Source of the DNA: an uncultured bacterium
Lineage (GTDB): Bacteria; Bacillota; Clostridia; Oscillospirales; Oscillospiraceae
Reading direction: 5' to 3'
DNA: 7,067 nt
NCBI GenBank assembly: GCA_905214155.1
Contig: CAJMLC010000102.1
Location: forward strand, 1 to 7,067
Positions 1 through 5,594 of this stretch are shown here, one piece after another. Numbering within the stretch: position 1 is the stretch's first letter; every line of letters begins with the position of its first letter. The notes under the pieces were generated by a model. It had not been told where the DNA came from. It was given only the letters and a program-made list of their open reading frames with translations, and made no database searches. The translations under genes and the position numbers were made by a program.

Positions 1-33
1 GGAGCTGTATTTATAGTTTTTTGACAGTCTCAG
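1..33 (+). repeat. Dispersed intergenic repeat, left copy (truncated by window edge)
   Basis: The 20 bases at 13-32 (ATAGTTTTTTGACAGTCTCA) are an exact reverse complement of 7035-7054 at the other end of the window. The similarity continues outward to base 1 with about three substitutions and a one-base indel. In this copy the repeat runs directly into the hairpin at 32-64. Both copies sit outside genes, which fits a multi-copy intergenic element, but only two copies can be seen here and copy number elsewhere is unknown. Confidence 0.8.
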
Positions 34-64
34 AAAAACTACCGGTACACCCGGTAGTTTTTCT
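32..64 (+). terminator. Intrinsic terminator of an upstream gene, probably bidirectional
   Basis: A perfect 14-bp stem pairs 32-45 (AGAAAAACTACCGG) with 51-64, closing a 5-base loop TACAC at 46-50. The A-rich left arm and T-rich right arm, followed by a pyrimidine-rich stretch (CTCTTCTTTT), give a typical Rho-independent terminator on the + strand. Because the arms are A/T symmetric it could also stop transcription on the - strand. It isolates the operon from whatever lies to the left. Confidence 0.8.
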
Positions 65-68
65 CTTC

Positions 69-84
69 TTTTGATATATCAAAA
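69..84. promoter_or_regulatory. Perfect 16-bp palindrome, possible operator
   Basis: TTTTGATATATCAAAA reads the same on both strands and lies about 110 bases upstream of the possible promoter. It contains the half-sites TTGAT and ATCAA recognised by FNR/CRP-family regulators, but they are 2 bases apart instead of the usual 4. It could be the binding site of another dimeric regulator, or chance in AT-rich DNA. No regulator gene is in the window. Confidence 0.3.
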
Positions 85-167
85 ATGATATTTGAAATAA
101 TAACTTTTATATCGATAAATTATTATCTTATAAAAATTTGATTTTTTCTAGGAAACAAAGAAAAGAC

Positions 168-200
168 TTGATTTTTATAAAAAATATGTTACGCTATAAA
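168..200 (+). promoter_or_regulatory. Possible sigma-70-type promoter of the operon
   Basis: A TATAAA at 195-200, 55 bases ahead of the apbE start, is the best -10 candidate. The best matching -35, TTGATT at 168-173, is 21 bases away, which is longer than the usual 16-18. A weaker TTTTTA at 172-177 would give a 17-base spacer. As no gap inside the operon is large enough for another obvious promoter, the main promoter should lie in this AT-rich stretch, but the exact boxes are uncertain. Confidence 0.3.
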
Positions 201-255
201 TGAAATGAAGAGCATGAAAAACAGCATATCAGTGACGGACAGGGGAGAGCGGACG

Positions 256-1242
256 ATGCGGAGCAGACGAAAAACGGCGGCTTGCGGCTTGGCGCTGCTC
301 TTGTTTTTTACGCTTTGCGGCTGCGGCGCGCGGCGGCAGACGGGCGAATGGTTCGCGATGGATACGGTCATGACTGCGGCGGTCTATGGCAGCGCAGATG
401 TGCTGGAGGCCATGGAGGCGGAAACGTATCGTCTCGACGCGCTGCTCGCGGCGCAGAAGGACGGCAGCGAGATCGCAGCGGTCAACGATGGGGCGGAGGC
501 TGTCTCAGAGGAGACGGCGGCGCTGCTCCGGCGGGCGCTGGACATCGCGGCGGAGACAGACGGGGCGTATGACCCGACAGTCTATCCGCTGATGCGGGCC
601 TGGGGCTTCGCGGATGGAAGCTACCGCGTGCCAGCAGATGCGGAACTGGACGCGCTGCTGCAAACGACCGACTGGGCAGAAGTCTCCGTGGATGGGACAA
701 CGGCCTCGCTGCCGGAAGGCTTTGCGCTCGACCTCGGCGGCATCGGCAAGGGTTATGCCGCCGGGCGCTGCAAGGAGATTTTGAAAGCACACGGCGTGAC
801 GTCCGCGCTGCTGAGCCTCGGTGGGAACGTCTCGGCGCTCGGCAGCAAGCCGGACGGCACGGCCTGGACGGTCGCGATTGAGAACCCGGACGGCGGTGCC
901 TATCTCGGGACAGTGCAGATCACGGATCAATGCGTGGTCACTTCGGGCGGCTATCAGCGGTATTTCGAGCAGGACGGCGTCCGCTACTGGCACATTTTAG
1001 ACCCCGAGACGGGGAAACCCGCGCGGAGCGGGATGAGATCGGTGACGATCGTGTCGGCGGATGACACGCTGGCCGACGCGCTGAGCACGGCGCTGTTCGT
1101 GATGGGCCCGGAGCGGGCCGAGGAGTTCTGGCGGGTACACCGGGCGGAATTCGGCGCGGTGTGGCTGACGGAGGGCGGACGACTGTTCGTGACGGAGGGT
1201 CTGACGCTCACGACGGAGCGGGAATACGAGGTGGTCTCGTGA
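256..1242 (+). CDS. apbE: FAD:protein FMN transferase, ApbE family lipoprotein
   Basis: ApbE moves FMN from FAD onto a threonine of target proteins, forming a covalent phosphoester bond; in an rnf operon the targets are RnfG and RnfD. The 328-residue product has a basic N-terminus, a hydrophobic segment (about 8-20) and lipobox LCGC at 20-23, so it should be lipid-anchored on the outer face of the membrane, where these FMN sites are modified. Family motifs are clear: FAMDTVM near the mature N-terminus, DLGGIGKGYA from 159, SLGGN, TSGGY, HILDP from 246 and DALSTALF from 274, with Asp274 and Thr278 as likely Mg2+ ligands. I chose the ATG at 256 because AGGGGAG lies at 241-247; an in-frame ATG at 205 would add 17 residues but lacks a ribosome site and would bury the signal peptide. 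It is the first gene of the operon and overlaps the next by 4 bases. Confidence 0.95.
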   Translation: MRSRRKTAACGLALLLFFTLCGCGARRQTGEWFAMDTVMTAAVYGSADVLEAMEAETYRLDALLAAQKDGSEIAAVNDGAEAVSEETAALLRRALDIAAETDGAYDPTVYPLMRAWGFADGSYRVPADAELDALLQTTDWAEVSVDGTTASLPEGFALDLGGIGKGYAAGRCKEILKAHGVTSALLSLGGNVSALGSKPDGTAWTVAIENPDGGAYLGTVQITDQCVVTSGGYQRYFEQDGVRYWHILDPETGKPARSGMRSVTIVSADDTLADALSTALFVMGPERAEEFWRVHRAEFGAVWLTEGGRLFVTEGLTLTTEREYEVVS

Positions 1243-1598
1243 AGACGAAGCACTGGATTTTGGCCTTCGCGGGCTTCGCGCTTGTCCTGCTTGCGATTTT
1301 ATGGCTGCGGCCCAAGCAGAGCGGCCTCGTGGGCATCTACCGCGACGGCAAGCTGATCGAAACGGTCGACCTGACGAAGGATCGGACGATCCCGCTGGAC
1401 GGCGCTGCGGGCGGCGCGGCCGCCGCCGTGGAAAACGGCGAAATTTATATGGAGTCGGCGGCGTGCCCGGATCAGATCTGCGTGGAGCACGGGCCGCTCC
1501 GCCCCGGCGGGACGCCGATCGTCTGCCTGCCGAACAGGCTCAGCATCCAGTGGATCGAGCGGGACGCGGCGGTGGACGCCGTATCCGGCGGGAGGTAG
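1239..1598 (+). CDS. NusG domain II-containing membrane-anchored protein
   Basis: The 119-residue product has one membrane segment at about residues 6-23 and then a small beta-rich NusG_II (DUF1312-like) domain. The family signature is visible: a GxYRDGK strand near 35, CPDQIC at 76-81 and IVCLPN around 94-99. Cys76, Cys81 and Cys96 could form a disulfide or bind a cofactor outside the membrane; this is not established. Translation starts at GTG 1239, in the GTGA overlap with the apbE stop, with GAGGTGG at 1228-1234 as ribosome site; an open frame reaching back to 1161 would merely run inside apbE. The biochemical function of the family is unknown. Such proteins commonly accompany ApbE, FMN-binding proteins, Rnf or Gram-positive extracellular electron transfer genes, so a role in assembly or electron delivery is likely but inferred. 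Despite the name it need not bind RNA polymerase. Confidence 0.85.
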   Translation: MKTKHWILAFAGFALVLLAILWLRPKQSGLVGIYRDGKLIETVDLTKDRTIPLDGAAGGAAAAVENGEIYMESAACPDQICVEHGPLRPGGTPIVCLPNRLSIQWIERDAAVDAVSGGR

Positions 1599-1602
1599 CG
1601 CC

Positions 1603-2130
1603 ATGCGGAACGATGTCAGAAAGCTGACGCTCTGCGCGGTGCTGACCGCGGCGGCGCTCGTCACGTTCGTCATCGAATTGCAGCTCCCGCCGCTGACAGG
1701 CATCCCGGGCATCAAGCCGGGGCTCGCGAACATTTTTACATTATTTGCGCTGTGCTGGCTGGGGCGCGGCTGGGCGCTGGCACTTATGGCTGTGCGCGTG
1801 GCACTTGGCTGCATCGTGACCGGCAGAATGACGGCACTGGGCTACAGCCTTGCCGGAGGGCTGCTGGCATTTCTTGTCATGGCGGCGCTGCTGCGCGTCA
1901 TTCCGGAGCGGCAGCTCTGGGTGGTCAGCATGTTCGGCGCGATGGCGCATAATCTGGGGCAGATGCTCGTGGCGCGGTTCGTCGCGGGCGTCGCCGCGAT
2001 CTGGTATTATCTGCCGGTGCTGCTGCTTTCGGCACTCATCACCGGCCTGTTCACAGGGCTCTGCGCGCAGCTCATTTTGAAGCGGCTGCGCCGCGGGGCC
2101 GAAAGGAAAGAGAAGGGGGAATCCACTTGA
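1603..2130 (+). CDS. Gx transporter family protein (heptaprenyl diphosphate synthase component I-like)
   Basis: A 175-residue, very hydrophobic protein with about five or six membrane segments. The family pattern is clear: a conserved loop with PGIKPGLANIFTL around residues 34-46, and GAMAHNLGQM in the third quarter, as in proteins of Pfam Hpre_diP_synt_I. The fold resembles the substrate-binding S components of ECF vitamin transporters. The old name 'heptaprenyl diphosphate synthase component I' comes from gene neighbourhood; nothing here suggests prenyltransferase chemistry, since DDxxD motifs are absent. In this operon it may import or handle a flavin, quinone or related cofactor, but the substrate is unknown. 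It starts at ATG 1603 with GGGAGGT at 1590-1596, 4 bases after the previous gene, and its TGA overlaps the TTG start of rnfC. The C-terminus is short, basic and presumably cytosolic. Confidence 0.88.
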   Translation: MRNDVRKLTLCAVLTAAALVTFVIELQLPPLTGIPGIKPGLANIFTLFALCWLGRGWALALMAVRVALGCIVTGRMTALGYSLAGGLLAFLVMAALLRVIPERQLWVVSMFGAMAHNLGQMLVARFVAGVAAIWYYLPVLLLSALITGLFTGLCAQLILKRLRRGAERKEKGEST

Positions 2131-3485
2131 AAGCTCTGCATGGCATTCGCATTCCGGGGCACAAGAACACGTCGGCCATGAAGGCGGCAAAGCTGCCGCT
2201 GCCGCAGTCGGTCGTGATCCCGATGGCGATGCACATCGGCGCGCCGGCCAGACCGGTCGTCAAGGTCGGCGACCACGTCAAGACCGGCCAGCTCATCGGC
2301 GAGGCGGGCGGCTTCGTCTCCGCGCCGATCTACGCGAGCATCTCCGGCACGGTCAAAAAGATCGGCGATATGACGAACTCGATGGGCCACTCGATGCAGT
2401 ATGTCGAGATCGAGTCCGACGGACTCGACGAGCACTGGGAGGGATTGCAGCCGCCCAAGCTCGAGACGATGCAGGACTTTCTCGATGCCGTACGGGCCAG
2501 CGGCATGGTCGGCCTCGGCGGCGCGGGATTTCCGACGGTGGTGAAGCTGACGGTCAAAAATCTCGACCAGATCCAGTGCGTCATCATCAACTGCGCCGAG
2601 TGTGAGCCCTATGTGACGAGCGACACGCGTGCGATGCTGGACTATGACTTCGACGTCATCGGCGGCTGCCGCCTGCTGCAGAAGTTTTTGCACGTGCCGA
2701 AGATCGTCTTCGGCATTGAGGAAAACAAGCCCGAGTGCATCCGGCACTATCAGGCACTCGTGGCGCAGGAGGAGAATATGGAGGTCTGTCCGCTGCCGGC
2801 CATCTACCCGCAGGGCGGCGAGAAGATCCTCATCTACCATGTGATGCATAAGGTCGTCGAGGAAGGGAAGCTCCCGCTGGACGTGGGCGCGATCGTCCTC
2901 AACTGCACGACGATCTCGTCCATCGCGCGCTATTGCCGGACGGGGCTTCCGCTGGTGAAAAAGTGCGTGACGGTCGACGGTTCGGCGGTGCGCGTGCCGA
3001 AAAACGTGCTCGTGCCGATCGGGATGCGGATGCGCGACGTGTTCGAGGCGTGCGGCGGCTTCAAGGAGGAGCCGGGCAAGGTCCTCTACGGCGGCACGAT
3101 GATGGGCATCGCGGTGCCGGATCTTGAGCAGCCGATCCTGAAGAACACGAACGCCATTCTGGCGCTGACGAAAAAGGACGCGATTTTTCCGGAGCCGACG
3201 GCCTGCATCCGCTGCGGCCGGTGCGTGGCGCACTGTCCGGCAAATCTGATGCCGCTGGAAATTGAAGCGGCGTTCAAACGCAAGAATGTGGAGCGGCTGG
3301 CGGAGCTGAAGGTCAACCTCTGCATGGAGTGTGGCTGCTGCTCGCACGGCTGCCCGGCGAGCCGTCCGCTCGTGCAGACCAATAAGCTCGCCAAGGCGCA
3401 GGTCGCGGCGTGGAAGGCTGCAAAGAAGGCCGCGGACGAGGCGAAAAAGGCCGCGGAAGAGGCCAAGAAGGAGGCGGTAAAATGA
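2127..3485 (+). CDS. rnfC: Rnf complex subunit RnfC (NADH/FMN and 4Fe-4S subunit)
   Basis: RnfC is the peripheral cytosolic subunit where NAD+ is reduced with electrons from the membrane part. The 452 residues show, in order, the RnfC N-terminal region (GIRIPGHK near residue 6), a lipoyl-like barrel (about 44-78, with VGDHV..GQ), a complex I 51-kDa-like flavin/NADH domain with GLGGAGFP at 129-136 and NCAECEPY at 155-162, an SLBB-like region, and two 4Fe-4S motifs: Cys360/363/366/370-Pro and Cys399/402/405/409-Pro, with an extra Cys404. The last 30 or so residues are an Ala/Lys/Glu-rich helix, a short version of the repetitive tail of many proteobacterial RnfC proteins. Translation starts at TTG 2127, overlapping the previous TGA, with AAGGGGG at 2113-2119; the conserved N-terminus begins right there, which supports the rare start. 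It overlaps rnfD by 4 bases. Confidence 0.97.
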   Translation: MKALHGIRIPGHKNTSAMKAAKLPLPQSVVIPMAMHIGAPARPVVKVGDHVKTGQLIGEAGGFVSAPIYASISGTVKKIGDMTNSMGHSMQYVEIESDGLDEHWEGLQPPKLETMQDFLDAVRASGMVGLGGAGFPTVVKLTVKNLDQIQCVIINCAECEPYVTSDTRAMLDYDFDVIGGCRLLQKFLHVPKIVFGIEENKPECIRHYQALVAQEENMEVCPLPAIYPQGGEKILIYHVMHKVVEEGKLPLDVGAIVLNCTTISSIARYCRTGLPLVKKCVTVDGSAVRVPKNVLVPIGMRMRDVFEACGGFKEEPGKVLYGGTMMGIAVPDLEQPILKNTNAILALTKKDAIFPEPTACIRCGRCVAHCPANLMPLEIEAAFKRKNVERLAELKVNLCMECGCCSHGCPASRPLVQTNKLAKAQVAAWKAAKKAADEAKKAAEEAKKEAVK

Positions 3486-4387
3486 GCCAGATCGTATCGG
3501 TCTCTCCGCACTGTCACGGGAAGATCACCACGCAGAGCATCATGCGCGACGTGCTCATCGCGCTGGCCCCGGCGCTCGTCGCGGGTATCATCAACTTCGG
3601 CTGGCGCGCGCTGCTGGTGACGGCGGTGTGCGCGGCGGCCTGCATGTTCTTCGAATGGGGCTTTGAAAAGCTCTGCGGCAAGCCGAGCACCATTTCCGAC
3701 CTTTCGGCGGCGGTCAGCGGCGTGTTGCTGGCGTACAATCTGCCGGTGTCCATCCCGCTGTGGCAGGCCGTGTTCGGCGCGCTGGTCGCGATGGTGGCCG
3801 TCAAGGGATTGTTCGGTGGCCTCGGCAAGAACTTTGCAAACCCGGCGATTGTGGCGAGAATTGTGCTGTTCCTCGCGTTTTCCAGCTCGATGACCGCGTG
3901 GGTCTATCCGGACGCGGTGTCGAGCGCGACGCCGCTGGCCATGCTGGCCAAGGGCGAACACGTCGATTATCTGACGCTCCTGCTCGGCCGCCACGGCGGC
4001 TGCATCGGCGAGACGTGCGCGCTTGCGCTGCTGCTTGGCTTTGCGTATCTGCTCATCCGGCAGGTCGTCACGTGGCAGACGCCGGTCTGCTTCGTCGGGA
4101 CGGTCTTCCTGCTGAGCCTGATCCTCGGGCAGGATGCGCTGGCGCAGGTGCTCTCGGGCGGCCTGCTCCTCGGTGCGATCTTTATGGCGACCGACTATTC
4201 CACGTCTCCCTGCACGGCCTGGGGCAAGGTGCTGTTCGGCATCGGCGCGGGACTGCTCACGGTGCTCATCCGCTTCTATGGCGCGTACGCCGAGGGCGTG
4301 TCGTTCGCGATCCTGTTCATGAACATCCTGACGCCGTATCTGACCCGATGGACGCGGACGAAGCCGCTGGGAGGTGCGAAGGCATGA
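3482..4387 (+). CDS. rnfD: Rnf complex membrane subunit RnfD (covalent FMN)
   Basis: RnfD is a polytopic membrane protein related to NqrB that carries a covalently bound FMN and takes part in ion translocation. The 301-residue product has about eight to ten hydrophobic segments. The flavinylation site reads DAVSSATPLAML from Asp144, making Thr150 the likely FMN-bearing residue; the usual Gly of the SGAT core is Ser148 here. The C-terminal part has the family pattern MATDYSTSP, then a Gly-rich helix, IRFYGAYAEGVSFAIL and LFMNILTP. ATG 3482 is chosen because AAGGAGG lies at 3468-3474, inside the end of rnfC, with a 7-base spacer, and because the family N-terminus (SPHCHGK) follows closely; the frame stays open 24 codons further upstream without a reason to start there. 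It overlaps rnfC and rnfG by 4 bases each. Confidence 0.97.
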   Translation: MSQIVSVSPHCHGKITTQSIMRDVLIALAPALVAGIINFGWRALLVTAVCAAACMFFEWGFEKLCGKPSTISDLSAAVSGVLLAYNLPVSIPLWQAVFGALVAMVAVKGLFGGLGKNFANPAIVARIVLFLAFSSSMTAWVYPDAVSSATPLAMLAKGEHVDYLTLLLGRHGGCIGETCALALLLGFAYLLIRQVVTWQTPVCFVGTVFLLSLILGQDALAQVLSGGLLLGAIFMATDYSTSPCTAWGKVLFGIGAGLLTVLIRFYGAYAEGVSFAILFMNILTPYLTRWTRTKPLGGAKA

Positions 4388-4926
4388 AAGAGAAAAAGGA
4401 TATTGTAAAATCCATTGTGGTGCTGTTCGTGATCTGTCTGGTGGTCTCGGCGGCGCTGGCCGTGGTCAACTCGTTCACGGCGCCCGTCTCCGCGGCGAAC
4501 GCCACGGAGCGCGAAAATGCGGCGCGCCGCGCGGTCATTCCGGACGCGGCAGACTTCAAAACGGTCGATTTGGCCCTGCCGGACGGCGTGGTCAGCGCAT
4601 ACGAGGGCGTGGACGCGGGCGGCGAGACGCTCGGCTACGTCTTCACCGTCGAGGGCAAGGGCTTCGACGGGACGATCAGCGTCATGTGCGCCATCGGCAC
4701 GGACGGCAAGATCCTGCGCGTGAATACGCTCGACGTCTCCAGCGAGACGAAGACGCTCGGCGGCAAGACCGCGAACCCCGAATACACCGACCAGTACACC
4801 GGGCAGGATGAAACGCTTGATGGTGTGAACGCCATCTCGGGCGCGACTATCACGTCCACAGCCTATCGCGGCTGCGTGGAGACGGCATTCGCCGCGTTCG
4901 AGACGATCAAGGAGGCGGGAAAATGA
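4384..4926 (+). CDS. rnfG: Rnf complex FMN-binding subunit RnfG
   Basis: RnfG is anchored by one N-terminal membrane helix and exposes an FMN-binding domain on the outer face, where it carries a covalent FMN and passes electrons within the complex, like NqrC. The 180-residue product has a lysine-rich start, a membrane segment at about 9-28, and the FMN_bind domain with GKGFDGTISVM and ETKTLGGK. The flavin site is NAISGATITS from Asn149, so Thr155 is the expected ApbE target. The usual Asp six residues before the threonine is Asn149. ATG 4384 lies in the ATGA overlap with rnfD, with GGGAGG at 4369-4374; the frame is open much further upstream inside rnfD, but that is only a GC-rich shadow. It ends in KEAGK, which encodes the rnfE ribosome site. 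Confidence 0.96.
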   Translation: MKEKKDIVKSIVVLFVICLVVSAALAVVNSFTAPVSAANATERENAARRAVIPDAADFKTVDLALPDGVVSAYEGVDAGGETLGYVFTVEGKGFDGTISVMCAIGTDGKILRVNTLDVSSETKTLGGKTANPEYTDQYTGQDETLDGVNAISGATITSTAYRGCVETAFAAFETIKEAGK

Positions 4927-5594
4927 CAAAACTGCAAAACCTGCTCAAGGGCCTCATCAAGGAGAATCCTGTTTTTGTCCTCGTGCTCGGCACGTGTCCG
5001 ACGCTGGCCATCTCGACGTCCGTTACGGCGGCCTTCGGCATGGGCATCGCGGCGACGGCGGTATTGATCCTTTCCAATATGGCCATCTCCGCGCTGCGGA
5101 AGGTCATTCCCGACCGGGTGCGCATCCCGTGCTACATCGTGCTGATCGCGGGCTTCGTCACCGTGGTCGAGCTGATCATGGAGGCGTATGCGTACAGCCT
5201 CTACCAATCGCTCGGCGTGTACTTATCCCTGATCGTCGTCAACTGTATCATCCTTGGCCGCGCGGAGATGTACGCGAACAAGCACGGCGTGCTCGATTCG
5301 GCCATCGACGGCCTCGGCATGGGCCTCGGCTTCACGCTCGCGCTCTGCGCGATGGGTGCGATCCGCGAGGTGCTCGGCGCGGGGACGTTCTGCGGCCATC
5401 CGGTGCCGTGGTTCAGTGAGAACCCGATCGGCATCCTGACGATGGCGCCCGGCGGCTTCTTCGTGTTCGGCTGCATGATCGCGCTCATCAATAAGATCTC
5501 GAAGGGCAAGGCCATCCGTAAGAAGGAATTCGGCTGCGCCGGCTGCCCCGGCTGCAATGCAGGAAGCTGCGGAAAGGAGGCGGCCGCGAAATGA
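4923..5594 (+). CDS. rnfE: Rnf complex membrane subunit RnfE, with a cysteine-rich C-terminal tail
   Basis: RnfE and RnfA are homologous six-helix proteins of opposite membrane orientation that together form the electron-conducting core, related to NqrD/NqrE. The 223-residue product shows the conserved LGTCPTLA with Cys25 and VNCIILGRAE with Cys108; the matching cysteines in relatives bind an iron-sulfur centre between the two subunits. Basic N- and C-terminal ends suggest both lie in the cytosol. Beyond the last helix is an unusual tail with Cys205-x2-Cys208-x2-Cys211-x4-Cys216, which could bind a metal or iron-sulfur cluster; its role is unknown. ATG 4923 overlaps the rnfG stop, with AAGGAGG at 4909-4915. 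The tail end (KEAAAK) also encodes the ribosome site of rnfA. Confidence 0.97.
   Translation: MTKLQNLLKGLIKENPVFVLVLGTCPTLAISTSVTAAFGMGIAATAVLILSNMAISALRKVIPDRVRIPCYIVLIAGFVTVVELIMEAYAYSLYQSLGVYLSLIVVNCIILGRAEMYANKHGVLDSAIDGLGMGLGFTLALCAMGAIREVLGAGTFCGHPVPWFSENPIGILTMAPGGFFVFGCMIALINKISKGKAIRKKEFGCAGCPGCNAGSCGKEAAAK

Larger units (their letters stand above)
65..204. other. AT-rich non-coding leader of the Rnf operon
   Basis: This stretch is very rich in A and T, in sharp contrast to the GC-rich genes that follow. I see no convincing gene in it. It holds a perfect palindrome at 69-84, several short AT repeats (for example two copies of TTGATTTTT at 138-146 and 168-176), and a possible promoter close to 168-200. 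No FMN riboswitch or other structured leader is recognisable, and the space between the possible -10 and the apbE start is only about 55 bases. The composition suggests a promoter region with easily melted or curved DNA, which is inference. Confidence 0.6.

Noticed and set aside
71..82. FNR/CRP-type site TTGAT..ATCAA
   Set aside because: The half-sites are 2 bases apart, not 4, so it does not meet the known consensus; kept only as an unassigned palindrome.
205..255. Upstream ATG of apbE at 205
   Set aside because: No ribosome site precedes it and the 17 added residues would displace the lipoprotein signal; AGGGGAG at 241-247 favours 256.
65..255. FMN riboswitch ahead of the flavin-related genes
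   Set aside because: The leader is too short and AT-rich and shows none of the conserved GC-containing helices of that element.
2007..3347. Long open frame of 446 codons on the - strand opposite rnfC
   Set aside because: It lies fully antisense to a clearly identified rnfC, has a His/Arg/Asp-rich composition typical of antisense frames in GC-rich genes, and shows no recognisable domain.
3086..3994. Open frame of 302 codons on the - strand across rnfC and rnfD
   Set aside because: It is antisense to two well-supported genes, low in complexity (Ala/Arg/His) and has no family features.
3760..4383. Upstream extension of the rnfG frame inside rnfD
   Set aside because: The extension is Arg/Gly/Ala-rich shadow sequence; the family N-terminus with its membrane helix starts at 4384 with a good ribosome site.
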